NCBI GenBank assembly: GCA_019247305.1 | Contig: JAFAPC010000109.1 | Coordinates: 1-44,395, forward strand | Origin: Pseudonocardiales bacterium | GTDB taxonomy: Bacteria; Actinomycetota; Actinomycetes; Mycobacteriales; Pseudonocardiaceae | DNA length: 44,395 bases | Direction: 5' to 3' | Part shown: positions 24,476 to 37,710 of the stretch, piece after piece | How positions within the stretch are numbered: the first letter of the stretch is position 1 | Layout: every line of letters begins with the position of its first letter | The notes under the pieces: generated by a model | Database searches by the model: none | What the model was told of the DNA's origin: nothing | Seen by the model: only the letters and a program-made list of their open reading frames with translations | Program-made: the position numbers and the translations under genes

Positions 24476-24544
24476 CGCACCCCCAGATGGACAACGCATG
24501 TGCTCGGCGAACCCTAGCGCATCCGCCACCGAATCTGGGGCGGT

Positions 24545-25177
24545 TCAGTCGTGGTCGATAAGGTGGTGGCGCACCGCGAAGGTGGCCGCCTCGAGCCGGG
24601 AATGCACTCCGAGTTTGGTTAGCAGAGCCTGCACATAACTGCGCACGGTGGTCGTTGAGACGCCAAGTCGCAGGGTCATCGCCGGGGTGTCGAGCCCCTC
24701 GACGAGCAAGGCGAGGCATTCTCGCTCGCGGGCTGTCAGATGGGCCGCGAGCCGGTGTGCCTCGTCGATCTCCTCGGATTGCCCGCTGCTCACCCGAGGT
24801 GTGTCCAGCCCGACCGCGCTGTTGACGACCTGCTCCAACGCTTGGACCAGCTTGCCCACGCCCCACGTTTTGGGCAGGTAGCCGGCGGCCCCCGATCGGA
24901 CGGCTTGGTGCATCGCGTCGGTATCGTCCTCGGCCGCGAGAAGGAGTATCCGGGTCGCCGGGCTTACCGTGATAAGATGGCGGATAGCGGCGACTCCGTC
25001 GCCGTCGGGAAAGCGTCGGCCCAGTAGGCAGATATCGGGTCGGTGGTGATGGACCGCCTCGATCGTTCCGGTGAGGCTTCGGGCGAGGACCGGTACGCGG
25101 AATCCCTGCCCGACCAATACCGAGAACAGCGACTCCACGAACACCGCGTGGTCGTCGCCGAGTACGATGCTGGCCAT
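24545..25177 (-). CDS. LuxR/NarL-type response regulator with atypical receiver
   Basis: 210 residues from ATG 25177, with GGGGA five bases upstream. Residues 1-118 form a receiver domain and residues about 145-205 a LuxR helix-turn-helix (LTARERECLALLVEGLDTPA, then TTVRSYVQALLTKLGVHSR). The receiver keeps the acidic pair Asp8-Asp9 and Lys103, but the phospho-acceptor Asp is Gly53 (PDICLLGRRFPDGDG) and the switch Thr/Ser is Ala81. It therefore cannot be phosphorylated in the usual way and probably responds to a ligand, partner protein or its own level. No histidine kinase gene is nearby. A 9-base inverted repeat lies upstream. Confidence 0.88.
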   Translation of the reverse strand: MASIVLGDDHAVFVESLFSVLVGQGFRVPVLARSLTGTIEAVHHHRPDICLLGRRFPDGDGVAAIRHLITVSPATRILLLAAEDDTDAMHQAVRSGAAGYLPKTWGVGKLVQALEQVVNSAVGLDTPRVSSGQSEEIDEAHRLAAHLTARERECLALLVEGLDTPAMTLRLGVSTTTVRSYVQALLTKLGVHSRLEAATFAVRHHLIDHD

Positions 25178-25214
25178 TGGGTCCCCACAATATGTCGTCG
25201 CAGAAAAGCCGCGA

Positions 25215-25263
25215 TAATCAATTGACTTCCTCCAGGATACAACGCGGCATGGCAAATTGATTA
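25215..25263. promoter_or_regulatory. Separated inverted repeat between the LuxR regulator and mfd
   Basis: TAATCAATT (25215-25223) and its exact complement AATTGATTA (25255-25263) flank 31 bases. The spacing of about 40 bases centre to centre is close to four helical turns, and the sites stand in the promoter region of the regulator. They are AT-rich islands in a GC-rich background. Candidate autoregulatory operator. Confidence 0.4.
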
Positions 25264-25424
25264 CCGAGATCACCGGACCGGTCACGTAATATGCTCTGCG
25301 TGGACTACCAACCGCCTACGCGGCGCTCGCCGCCCCCGGCCAACCCTGGGCGGCCGAGGACGAGGCCGGTCGGTATCGTGTCTGCTCTGCGTCGACCACG
25401 TCTGCGCCCGAAAGGTTCATCACG

Positions 25425-29054
<3,630 letters not shown>

Positions 29055-29059
29055 CGCCC

Positions 29060-29998
29060 GTGCGAAGCGTCCTGCGTACCGTGGCCGGGGTGGCGGCCAT
29101 GGGAGCGCTCCTCGGCGGTTGTGGTGTTGGCGCTAGCCAGCTCGGTGCCGCCGCCCTCATCGACGGTACCGAGATCCCCGTTGAGCAGGTGCACGACCAA
29201 CTGGTGCGGGTGCTGGCCAAGGAGAGTCCACTGCTGCGTGCTCAGCTGGAGGCGGACCACCAGCTGGGTGAGTTGTCGCGCAAGATCATCACTGTGCGGA
29301 TCAGACACCAGCTGCTCGCCATCGCCGCGCAGCGAGCCGGCCTGGTCGTAGACCAGGCCCAGGTAAACCGGCTGATCAAGGAAGTCGGGGGCGCCGAGGC
29401 TGCGTCCCAGGGGACAATCTTTGACGCCGGCTCCTACCGGCAGCGAGCCAAGGACAAGCTTCTTACGGCCGCGCTGGGCCGCGCCGTCTTGCGCACCAGC
29501 GCGGTCACCATTGACTACACCACCGCCGAGACCCGAACCGCCGCCAAACGGCGAGTGGAGGAACTCGCCCAGGCTGGGCCCAAGCGGGCTCGGCAGTCGA
29601 TCGATGCTGACGTGCGGGCCGGCAAGGACGCCGAACTCGGCAAGCGGATCGTCGCTGCGGACGACCCGATCTTCGCCGCCACCCCGGCCTTCGGCGTCGC
29701 GGCGGGCACGGTCGTGGCCTTCCAGCTCGCGGACACCCAGCCCTGGGTAATCATGGTCGTCAGGAACCGGAGCGACCAGGGCGTCCAACCGTCCGATCAT
29801 GCGCCCAACATCGATCAGATCGATCCTGCCGTGCTCGAAGCCATCGGTCTGCGTCAGCTGGCCCGGGAGGGCGCGGAGCTGGGAGTGCGGTTGTCCCCCC
29901 GCTACGGTGTGTGGGATCCGCTGAACCTCCAGGCCGTCTCCGATGACAACGAGACCAGCGGCTTCGTCGCGCCGTTACGTCTCGCCCCCAGCGCGTGA
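29060..29998 (+). CDS. SurA-N-like lipoprotein
   Basis: 312 residues from GTG 29060, five bases after the mfd stop. The first 21 residues are a lipoprotein signal (MRSVLRTVAGVAAMGALLGG before Cys21), with lipobox LLGGC, so the mature protein should be anchored on the outer face of the membrane. The next part (ALIDGTEIPVEQVHDQLVRV) resembles the SurA N-terminal chaperone region found in peptidyl-prolyl isomerase lipoproteins. No parvulin domain is evident, so it may act as a chaperone only. The stop overlaps the mazG start (GTGA). Confidence 0.82.
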   Translation: MRSVLRTVAGVAAMGALLGGCGVGASQLGAAALIDGTEIPVEQVHDQLVRVLAKESPLLRAQLEADHQLGELSRKIITVRIRHQLLAIAAQRAGLVVDQAQVNRLIKEVGGAEAASQGTIFDAGSYRQRAKDKLLTAALGRAVLRTSAVTIDYTTAETRTAAKRRVEELAQAGPKRARQSIDADVRAGKDAELGKRIVAADDPIFAATPAFGVAAGTVVAFQLADTQPWVIMVVRNRSDQGVQPSDHAPNIDQIDPAVLEAIGLRQLAREGAELGVRLSPRYGVWDPLNLQAVSDDNETSGFVAPLRLAPSA

Positions 29999-30963
29999 GC
30001 CCGCACCCGCCGGTCGTCCTCACGCTCTCCCACCGGCTCGGTGGGGTATTTCCGGCGGCGGCGATCCGCCTGCTGCGGGAGGGAGCCGCCCTGCACGCCG
30101 ACACCGACGTTCCCCTTGAGCTGGCGCAGCTGTGCGGGGCGCATCCGGTCGGCGAGGCGATGCAGGGACTCCTGCTCACCCTGGACCCCAGCACCGGCGC
30201 GGCAGCCCGCTGGGTCGCTACCGGTGCCACCATCCTGACGACTCCTGAACCCGCGGGAGCGGCGCTGCTGGATGCCGTCGCGGTGATGGACCGCTTGCGG
30301 TCCCCGGGCGGCTGCCCCTGGGACGCCGAACAGACCCACCGCTCGCTGATGCCCTACCTCATCGAGGAGGCCTATGAGCTGTATCAGGCCCTGGAAGACA
30401 GTGACACCGGCGCAGTCTGCGAGGAGCTCGGTGACGTGCTGCTGCAGGTGCTCTTCCACGCCCGCCTCGCCCAAGAGATGCCCGAGGGCTTTGACATCGA
30501 CGCGGTGGCCACCGGGCTGGTGGCCAAGCTGGTCACTAGGCATCCGCATGTCTTTGCGGGTAGTGCGGAGGTCCGCACCGCCGCTGACCAGGAGATCCGC
30601 TGGGAGCAGCTCAAACACGCCGAGAAACGCCGTGAGTCGAGCGTCGATGGGGTTGCGCTGACCCAGCCGGCTGTGGCGCTGGCGGCCAAACTGGTGTCCC
30701 GAGCGATGAAGGCCGCGCTTCCCGCTGACCTGCTACCCGGTGCCGACGGGGGTACCGGCGCCTCGTTGTTCGCGCTGTCCGCTGCGGCGAAGCTGGCCGG
30801 CGAGGACCCTGAGGCCGCGCTGCGCGCTGTCGCCCGGCAGTTTGCCGAGGACGTGCGTGCTGCGGAGCGCTCCGCTCACGCCGCCGGGTTGGATTCCCAG
30901 GCGCTGACCCCGCAGCAGTGGCGGGAGCACTGGCGCGTACCTCCTGAGCCTCAGCGTCGTTAA
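29995..30963 (+). CDS. mazG: Nucleoside triphosphate pyrophosphohydrolase MazG
   Basis: 322 residues; GTG 29995 overlaps the previous stop. It hydrolyses (d)NTPs, including oxidised ones, to NMP and pyrophosphate, protecting nucleotide pools. The catalytic MazG domain shows MDRLRSPGGCPWDAEQTHRS, LIEEAYELYQALE (the EExxE metal site) and CEELGDVLLQVLFHARLA (ExxD). An N-terminal extension of about 95 residues and an Ala-rich C-terminal domain match the mycobacterial type. Neighbouring mfd fits a genome-maintenance cluster. Confidence 0.95.
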   Translation: MSPHPPVVLTLSHRLGGVFPAAAIRLLREGAALHADTDVPLELAQLCGAHPVGEAMQGLLLTLDPSTGAAARWVATGATILTTPEPAGAALLDAVAVMDRLRSPGGCPWDAEQTHRSLMPYLIEEAYELYQALEDSDTGAVCEELGDVLLQVLFHARLAQEMPEGFDIDAVATGLVAKLVTRHPHVFAGSAEVRTAADQEIRWEQLKHAEKRRESSVDGVALTQPAVALAAKLVSRAMKAALPADLLPGADGGTGASLFALSAAAKLAGEDPEAALRAVARQFAEDVRAAERSAHAAGLDSQALTPQQWREHWRVPPEPQRR

Positions 30964-30971
30964 GTCCTCAT

Positions 30972-31862
30972 ATGAGGGGGTTGGCCCGAGCGTCGCAGTA
31001 CCTGCTGCGGGGGATGTTGTCCGGCGGTGCGCTGGCCTGTGCCGGTTTCCTGCTTGCGGTGTTGGTCTCCCTCGCCGCTCCGTTGCCCGATCGTGGGCTC
31101 ACTGCCCCCGCGTCAGCGGTGATGGCCGCGCCCGCCGCGTTGCCCGACGTGCCCGAGCCCGCCACGCAGCCGGTCGCCGAAACGGAAAGCACCCCTGGGC
31201 CTGCCGCGTCGGCCGTTCACCAGCCGGTGAACCAGACCGTCGCCATCCCGGTGCAGATTCCCGCACCAACGCATATCCCCGCCCGCCCGCAGCTGGCGTT
31301 CGCCGATTGGGCCACCCGGATGTCCCGGGTCACGAATATTCCGCAGCGCGCGCTGGAGGCGTACGCCAATGCCCATGCCGTGCTGGCCGCTACCCACCCC
31401 AACTGCCGCATCACCTGGGTGACCCTGGCTGCCATCGCCGCCGTGGAGTCCAAACACGGTGGCTTCGAGGGCCGGACGCTGCTACCTGACGGTCGTCCCT
31501 CGACCCCGATCATCGGGATAGCCCTGAACGGTGCGCCCGGGGTCAAAGCCGTCGCGGACACCGACAATGGCCTCCTGGACGGCGACAAGGTCTGGGATCA
31601 CGCCGTCGGGCCGTTTCAGTTCATCCCTTCCACCTGGGCGAAGTGGCGCGCCGACGGGAACCAAGACGGGATCACCGATCCGCAGAACATCGACGATGCC
31701 TCGCTGGCCGCAGCGCAGTACCTGTGCGCGGAGAACCGGAATCTCAGTTCTGGTGACGGTTGGCTGCGAGCAATCCTGTCCTACAACGATTCCCTGGACT
31801 ACGCCCAGGAGGTCTACGGTGTCGCCCAGGGCTATGCGCGCAGCGCCAGGGGCGTCACCTGA
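30972..31862 (+). CDS. Lytic transglycosylase-like secreted protein (LpqU-like)
   Basis: 296 residues from ATG 30972, nine bases after mazG. A long signal or membrane segment (LSGGALACAGFLLAVLVSLA) is followed by a Pro/Ala-rich linker to about residue 110. A catalytic SLT-type domain follows: ITWVTLAAIAAVESKHGGF with the catalytic Glu, then DHAVGPFQFIPSTWAKWRAD and ASLAAAQYLCAENRNLSSGD, and AILSYNDSLDYAQEV at the end. It would cleave peptidoglycan glycan strands. The mfd-mazG-lpqU order is that of M. tuberculosis, though no lipobox Cys is visible here. Confidence 0.92.
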   Translation: MRGLARASQYLLRGMLSGGALACAGFLLAVLVSLAAPLPDRGLTAPASAVMAAPAALPDVPEPATQPVAETESTPGPAASAVHQPVNQTVAIPVQIPAPTHIPARPQLAFADWATRMSRVTNIPQRALEAYANAHAVLAATHPNCRITWVTLAAIAAVESKHGGFEGRTLLPDGRPSTPIIGIALNGAPGVKAVADTDNGLLDGDKVWDHAVGPFQFIPSTWAKWRADGNQDGITDPQNIDDASLAAAQYLCAENRNLSSGDGWLRAILSYNDSLDYAQEVYGVAQGYARSARGVT

Positions 31863-31865
31863 GCG

Positions 31866-32279
31866 TCATCGTCCAGCGATCCGCACTTGTACTTCGTTGA
31901 GCGCTTCCTGGTAGTCCGGCGTCGGGTTCATCGCCGCGGCCATCGCCAGCTGCGCACGGGCCTCCTCCAGTCGGCTCTGTCGCTGCAACGTGCGACCCAA
32001 GGCGAAGCGCGCGTAATGATCGGACGGGTTGTGCTCCAGGACCTGCAGGAAGGCTTCCTCGGCGCGACCGAGCTGGGCGGACTGCAGGTAAGCCCGGCCG
32101 GCTAGCAACTGCACACTGGGCGCGTTGGGCTCAGCATCGAGGACCGGAGCCAACTCGCGGAGGGCTTCCAGCGGACGCCGTTTGGCGAGTAGCGACTCCG
32201 CGAGCCGGAACTGCTCGACGACATCAGGCTCGACGACATCAGGCTCGACGACATCGGGGGAGCGGTCGATTGCTGTCAT
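31866..32279 (-). CDS. Tetratricopeptide-repeat protein
   Basis: 137 residues from ATG 32279. After a short repeated acidic tail (DVVEPDVVEPDVVEQ) come about three TPR units: LLAKRRPLEALRELAPVLDA, LAGRAYLQSAQLGRAEEAFL and FALGRTLQRQSRLEEARAQL. TPR proteins of this size are adaptors for protein complexes. It converges on the transglycosylase gene, four bases from its stop, and diverges from eno. Function unknown. Confidence 0.82.
   Translation of the reverse strand: MTAIDRSPDVVEPDVVEPDVVEQFRLAESLLAKRRPLEALRELAPVLDAEPNAPSVQLLAGRAYLQSAQLGRAEEAFLQVLEHNPSDHYARFALGRTLQRQSRLEEARAQLAMAAAMNPTPDYQEALNEVQVRIAGR
32214..32258. repeat. 15-base tandem repeat inside the TPR gene
   Basis: Three units of CTCGACGACATCAGG (last one ends GGG) encode the repeated VVEPD motif near the N-terminus of the TPR protein. 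The number may vary between strains by slippage without breaking the frame. Confidence 0.85.
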
Positions 32280-32329
32280 TTCATATCAACGGTACGCGCC
32301 TGCGACCGGGCGCGCTGGACCATGACTAG

Positions 32330-33658
<1,329 letters not shown>

Positions 33659-33663
33659 CAGCG

Positions 33664-34050
33664 ATGGGGGTGCGGATCGGTGACGCCATGGGCGTCACGT
33701 CCCCGCGCCGGGCGGCGCTGCTCGCGGCGCTGGTCTGCGGGCTGATGCTGAGTGTGGCGGTGCCGCTGCGCAACTATCTGGGACAGCGCGCCGAGCTGGC
33801 CGCGGTGTACGCCCAGCAGCACATCCTGGTCGATAAGATCACGGAGCTGACGCGTCGCCGCAGCCTGCTTGCTGATCCGCAGCACGTCGAGACCCAGGCC
33901 CGGGAGCGGCTGCGCTACGTACGCCCAGGGGAGGCGCCCTACCTGGTGCAGCTTCCCTCCGCCGGCACCGTCGCCACCGGCGCCGGCGCCGGCTTGGAGG
34001 CTGCGCAGCCGTGGTACGACCAGCTCTGGAAGTCGATCAACAATGGGTGA
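33664..34050 (+). CDS. Septum formation initiator, FtsB/DivIC family
   Basis: 128 residues from ATG 33664, five bases after eno; ATG 33688 is an alternative. One membrane segment (AALLAALVCGLMLSVAVPL) is followed by a coiled coil (GQRAELAAVYAQQHILVDKI) and the DivIC box QARERLRYVRPGEAPYLVQL. It should link FtsL and FtsQ in the division complex. Directly after eno is its conserved actinobacterial position. Confidence 0.92.
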   Translation: MGVRIGDAMGVTSPRRAALLAALVCGLMLSVAVPLRNYLGQRAELAAVYAQQHILVDKITELTRRRSLLADPQHVETQARERLRYVRPGEAPYLVQLPSAGTVATGAGAGLEAAQPWYDQLWKSINNG

Positions 34051-34576
34051 GCCGGTGCACCGCCCGGCGCTGGACCAGGCCGACTGGGAGGCTGTCGCCG
34101 CACAGCTGGGCCGCCCGCCGCGCGCGCTGCGATCGGTCGCGCACCGCTGCCCCTGCGGGCTACCCAGCGTGGTGCAGACTCATCCCTGGCTCGCCGACGG
34201 CACCCCGTTCCCCACGCTCTACTACCTGACCTGCCGCAGGCTGACTGGGCTGGTGGCGCGGATCGAGGCCAGTGGCGCCATGCGGGAGATGACCGATCGG
34301 CTCGCCCGGGATCCCGCGCTCGCGCAGGCCTATCGGGCCGCCCATGAGTCCTATCTGGCCGAGCGGGACGCGGTGGCGCCGCTGGGCACCCAGGTCAGCG
34401 CCGGCGGGATGCCGAGTCGGGTGAAGTGCCTGCACGTCCACGTGGCGCACGCGCTGGCCCGCGGTCCCGGGGTGAACCCGTTCGGCGACGAGGTCCTCCA
34501 CCAGATCGACCCCTGGTGGACCCCCGGCCCCTGTATCCACCTTGGAGGTGACCATGGCCAGGGTAGCCGCGATTGA
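34043..34576 (+). CDS. DUF501 family protein
   Basis: 177 residues from ATG 34043, overlapping the stop of the division gene by eight bases. The sequence contains QLGRPPRALRSVAHRCPCGL, FPTLYYLTCRRLTGLVARIE and VKCLHVHVAHALARGPGVNP, all matching DUF501. The Cys and His residues (CPCG, TCRR, KCLHVHVAH) look like a possible metal site. The family lies between ftsB and ppx across actinobacteria. Its biochemical role is not established. The gene overlaps ppx by 23 bases. Confidence 0.92.
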   Translation: MGEPVHRPALDQADWEAVAAQLGRPPRALRSVAHRCPCGLPSVVQTHPWLADGTPFPTLYYLTCRRLTGLVARIEASGAMREMTDRLARDPALAQAYRAAHESYLAERDAVAPLGTQVSAGGMPSRVKCLHVHVAHALARGPGVNPFGDEVLHQIDPWWTPGPCIHLGGDHGQGSRD

Positions 34577-35492
34577 TTGCGGGACGAACTCGATTCGGCT
34601 GCTTGTTGCTGACGTGATTGGTGACGCGCTGAGTGATGTGCACCGGGAGATGCGCATCGTCCGGCTCGGCCAAGACGTCGACGCCACGGGCCGGCTGGCT
34701 CCGGAGGCCGTGGAGCGCACCCGGGCCGCGCTGGCGGACTACGCCGCCATTGTGCGCCGCGCCGGTGCGCAGCGGGTTCGGATGGTGGCCACCTCCGCGA
34801 CCCGCGACGCCGCCAACCGGGAGGCCTTTTTCACCATGGTCCGCCAGACCCTCGACGCCGATGCCGACGTGATCACCGGAGCGGAGGAGGCCCGGCTGTC
34901 GTTCACCGGCGCGGTGAGCGACCTGGACCCTGCTGACGGTCCGTTTGTGGTCGTCGATGTGGGGGGCGGGTCCACGGAGGTCGTGCTCGGGGAGCGGGAT
35001 GGCCCCCGAGTGAACCTCACGGCGGCACGGTCGGTGAACGTCGGATGTGTCCGGATCACCGAGCGGCACCTGCACTCCGACCCTGCCACCCCCGAGGAGG
35101 TCGCTGCCGCGCAGCGGTTTGCGACCCAGACCCTGCGGGAGGCTTTCGCCGAGGTGCCGGTGGACAAGGCCCGTACCTGGGTGGGAGTGGCCGGCACGGT
35201 CACCACGCTGTCCGCCATTGCCCAGCAGCTGCCGGCCTATGACCCCGAGCGCATCCACCTGTCCCGGCTGTCTCGGGAGCGCGTCGACAGCACCGCCGAG
35301 CATCTGCTGGCCTCGACGCATCAGCAGCGGTCCGGCAACCCGGCCATCCACCCGGGGCGGGTGGACGTCATCGTCGGCGGTGCGCTTATCGTGCGGGTGC
35401 TTGCCGAGGAGCTGCATACCCGGGCCGGCATCACCGAGCTCGTCGTCAGTGAGCACGATATCCTCGACGGCATCGCGCTCGGTCTCGCCTGA
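34554..35492 (+). CDS. ppx: Ppx/GppA-type exopolyphosphatase
   Basis: 312 residues from ATG 34554, with GGAGGT four bases upstream; GTG 34548 is less likely. It cleaves phosphate from polyphosphate or from pppGpp. The ASKHA-fold motifs are present: [31 protein letters not shown] and [15 protein letters not shown]. The length matches the short two-domain mycobacterial Ppx2-type proteins, and the position after eno-ftsB-DUF501 matches Rv1026. Substrate preference cannot be read from sequence. Confidence 0.93.
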   Translation: MARVAAIDCGTNSIRLLVADVIGDALSDVHREMRIVRLGQDVDATGRLAPEAVERTRAALADYAAIVRRAGAQRVRMVATSATRDAANREAFFTMVRQTLDADADVITGAEEARLSFTGAVSDLDPADGPFVVVDVGGGSTEVVLGERDGPRVNLTAARSVNVGCVRITERHLHSDPATPEEVAAAQRFATQTLREAFAEVPVDKARTWVGVAGTVTTLSAIAQQLPAYDPERIHLSRLSRERVDSTAEHLLASTHQQRSGNPAIHPGRVDVIVGGALIVRVLAEELHTRAGITELVVSEHDILDGIALGLA

Positions 35493-36196
35493 TGTGCACC
35501 GCGCCGGACCTGGACACGCTGGATGAGGAGATAACCCGCTGCCGGGCCTGCCCACGGCTGGTCGCCTGGCGGGAGCAGGTTGCAGTCAGCAAGCGCGCCG
35601 CCTACCGCAACCAGACCTACTGGGGGCGTCCGGTGCCGGGGTTCGGCCCGCCTGATGCCGCACTGGCCATCATCGGGCTCGCACCCGCCGCGCACGGTGG
35701 CAACCGGACCGGTCGGATCTTCACCGGAGACCGCTCCGGCGACGTGCTCTACGCCGCGCTGCACGCCCTCGGCTTGGCGGACCGGCCGGTCGCCACCCAC
35801 CGCGATGACGGGCTGACCCTGTACCGCACCCGGATCACGGCCCCGGTCCGGTGCGCACCCCCCGCCAACAAGCCCACCCCCGCTGAGCGCGACACCTGCC
35901 GGCCCTGGCTGATCCGCGAGCTGCAGCTGCTGCGCCCGACGCTGCGCGCGGTGGTCGTGCTCGGCGCGTTCGGCTGGCAGGCACTCCTGCCGGCGCTGAG
36001 CGCCGCGGGCTGGACGGTGCCCACACCCCGGCCCCGCTTTGGGCACGGCACCGAGATCGCCCTCGACGGGCTGCACCTGCTCGGCTGCTACCACGTCAGC
36101 CAGCAGAACACGTTCACCGGCCGGCTCACCCCGGCGATGCTCCGCGACGTGCTCAGCCGCGCGGCTGAGCTGGCCGGGATCGGAGGATACTGGTGA
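35492..36196 (+). CDS. Family 5 uracil-DNA glycosylase (UdgB-like)
   Basis: 234 residues; ATG 35492 shares one base with the ppx stop. It should remove uracil, and often hypoxanthine, from DNA. The iron-sulphur Cys residues start with CRACPRL near residue 17. The glycosylase motif A is [20 protein letters not shown], with an Ala where family 4 enzymes have Glu and the metal loop RSGD. The second motif is [18 protein letters not shown]. These features define the family 5 (UdgB) enzymes. Confidence 0.9.
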   Translation: MCTAPDLDTLDEEITRCRACPRLVAWREQVAVSKRAAYRNQTYWGRPVPGFGPPDAALAIIGLAPAAHGGNRTGRIFTGDRSGDVLYAALHALGLADRPVATHRDDGLTLYRTRITAPVRCAPPANKPTPAERDTCRPWLIRELQLLRPTLRAVVVLGAFGWQALLPALSAAGWTVPTPRPRFGHGTEIALDGLHLLGCYHVSQQNTFTGRLTPAMLRDVLSRAAELAGIGGYW

Positions 36197-36197
36197 T

Positions 36198-37520
36198 ATG
36201 GGCCTGACACCGGGGAATCCGCCCCGCATCCTCATCGTCGGCGGTGGCCACGTGGGGATGTACACCGCCCTGAGGCTGCAGTCGAGGCTAGCCGCGGGCG
36301 AGGCATCGGTCACCGTGGTGGACCCGCAGCCGCAAATGACCTACCAGCCGTTCCTGCCCGAGGCCGCAGCTGGGTCGATCGAACCGCGCCACGTGGTCGT
36401 GCCGCTGCGCCGGCTGCTCCGGCGCTGCCACATCGTGGGTGGCCGGGTCATCGGAGTCGAGCACGCTCACCGGTTCGCTACCATCGAGAACTACGCCGGA
36501 AACGTCGAGCGGCTCGGCTATGACGTGCTGGTGATGGCGCCCGGCTCCATCGCACGCACGCTCCCCATTCCTGGGCTCGCCGAGCACGGGATCGCGTTCA
36601 AAACCATTGGCGAGGCGATCTACCTGCGTAACCACGTGCTGTCCCGGCTGGAAGCCGCCGACAACACGACCGATGTGCCGCTGCGCCGCAAACTGCTGAG
36701 CTTCGTGGTGATCGGCGGTGGATACGCGGGAATCGAGGTACTCGGTGAGCTGGAGGACATGGCTCGCTATGCCTGCCGCTATCACGAGACCATCGAACCA
36801 AAGGACATGCGCTGGGTGCTCGTCGAGGCCACCGGCCGGATCATGCCTGAGGTCAGCCCGAGAATGGGCCGTTACACCGCCAAGCGGTTGATGGGGCGTG
36901 GTATTGAGATCTTCCTGAATACCCGGGTCACTACCATGGAAAACGGGCACGTGGTCCTCGACAACGGCACCGAGTTCGACGCTGACACCATCATCTGGAC
37001 TGCTGGGGTGCGGCCTAACCCGGTCCTGCAGCAGACCGACCTGCCGCTGGATGACCGCAAGCGACTGCGCTGTACGGCGAGCCTGCAGGTGGTGGGTTGC
37101 CCGGAGGTGTTCTCCGCCGGGGACTGCGCGGCCGTGCCTGACCTGACCTCTGAGGATCCGAACGCCACCTGCAGCCCGTCGGCCCAGCACGCCGTCCGGC
37201 AGGCCAAGGTGCTTGCCGACAACGTGGTCGCCCACCTGCGTGGGGCGCCGCTGGGGCACTACCGGCATCGGTACGCGGGGTCGGTGGCCAGTCTGGGCCT
37301 GCACCGTGGGGTCGCCGAAATCTATGGGATCAGGCTTAGGGGTATGGTGGCGTGGTTCATGCACCGTACCTACCACCTGAGCCGGATGCCGACGTTCAAC
37401 CGCAAGGTTCGTATCGTGGCTGACTGGACGACTGCCCTGCTGTTTCGCCGTGAGGTGGTAGCGCTGGGCCAGATTAACGACCCGAAAGCTGACTTCATCC
37501 GCGCCAACGCCGCTTCGTGA
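36198..37520 (+). CDS. ndh: Type II NADH dehydrogenase (or related NAD(P)/FAD oxidoreductase)
   Basis: 440 residues from ATG 36198, two bases after the udgB stop, with GGAGG 11 bases upstream. It passes electrons from NADH to quinone without pumping protons. The FAD-binding site is ILIVGGGHVGMYTALRLQ near the start, the NAD-binding site is FVVIGGGYAGIEVLGELEDM near 175, and the second FAD site is VFSAGDCAAVPDL near 305. The quinone-binding motif region is SPSAQHAVRQAKVLADNV, and the C-terminus is amphipathic, as for a peripheral membrane protein. Confidence 0.92.
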   Translation: MGLTPGNPPRILIVGGGHVGMYTALRLQSRLAAGEASVTVVDPQPQMTYQPFLPEAAAGSIEPRHVVVPLRRLLRRCHIVGGRVIGVEHAHRFATIENYAGNVERLGYDVLVMAPGSIARTLPIPGLAEHGIAFKTIGEAIYLRNHVLSRLEAADNTTDVPLRRKLLSFVVIGGGYAGIEVLGELEDMARYACRYHETIEPKDMRWVLVEATGRIMPEVSPRMGRYTAKRLMGRGIEIFLNTRVTTMENGHVVLDNGTEFDADTIIWTAGVRPNPVLQQTDLPLDDRKRLRCTASLQVVGCPEVFSAGDCAAVPDLTSEDPNATCSPSAQHAVRQAKVLADNVVAHLRGAPLGHYRHRYAGSVASLGLHRGVAEIYGIRLRGMVAWFMHRTYHLSRMPTFNRKVRIVADWTTALLFRREVVALGQINDPKADFIRANAAS

Positions 37521-37555
37521 TCCGTCCCAAGCCGGCGCGAATACCCTAGCCGCAC

Positions 37556-37629
37556 GCCCCCGTAGCCCAACCGGCAGAGGCAGGTCCCTTAACAGGATCC
37601 CAGTGTGGGTTCGACTCCCACCGGGGGCA
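37556..37629 (+). tRNA. tRNA with UAA anticodon and short variable arm (tRNA-Leu by anticodon)
   Basis: The 74-base gene folds as a normal cloverleaf: acceptor GCCCCCG with CGGGGGC, D arm GCC/GGC with GG in the loop, anticodon arm GGTCC-CTTAACA-GGATC, variable region CCAGT, and T arm GTGGG-TTCGACT-CCCAC. The anticodon is TAA, reading UUA, and the discriminator is A, as for Leu. But bacterial tRNA-Leu normally has a long variable arm, absent here. CCA is not encoded. A perfect palindromic terminator follows. Confidence 0.8.
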
Positions 37630-37643
37630 CCGTTCGCGCAGCA

Positions 37644-37675
37644 CCGGGGGGTCATCCGCGCGGATGACCCCCCGG
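37644..37675. terminator. Perfect 32-nt palindromic terminator
   Basis: CCGGGGGGTCATCCGC and its exact complement follow each other with no loop bases, giving a 16-bp stem in theory. It lies 15 bases after the tRNA and 36 bases from the stop of the convergent heptad-repeat gene, so it probably ends transcription from both sides. No T run. Confidence 0.85.
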
Positions 37676-37710
37676 CTGTGTCTACTTTCTCGACGGCGCG
37701 AGCTGGCGCG

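Noticed and set aside
36288..37655. Open frame of 455 codons opposite ndh on the minus strand, running over the tRNA
   Set aside because: Composition is that of an antisense shadow (Pro, Arg, His, Gln) and it crosses a tRNA gene; ndh is certain on the other strand.
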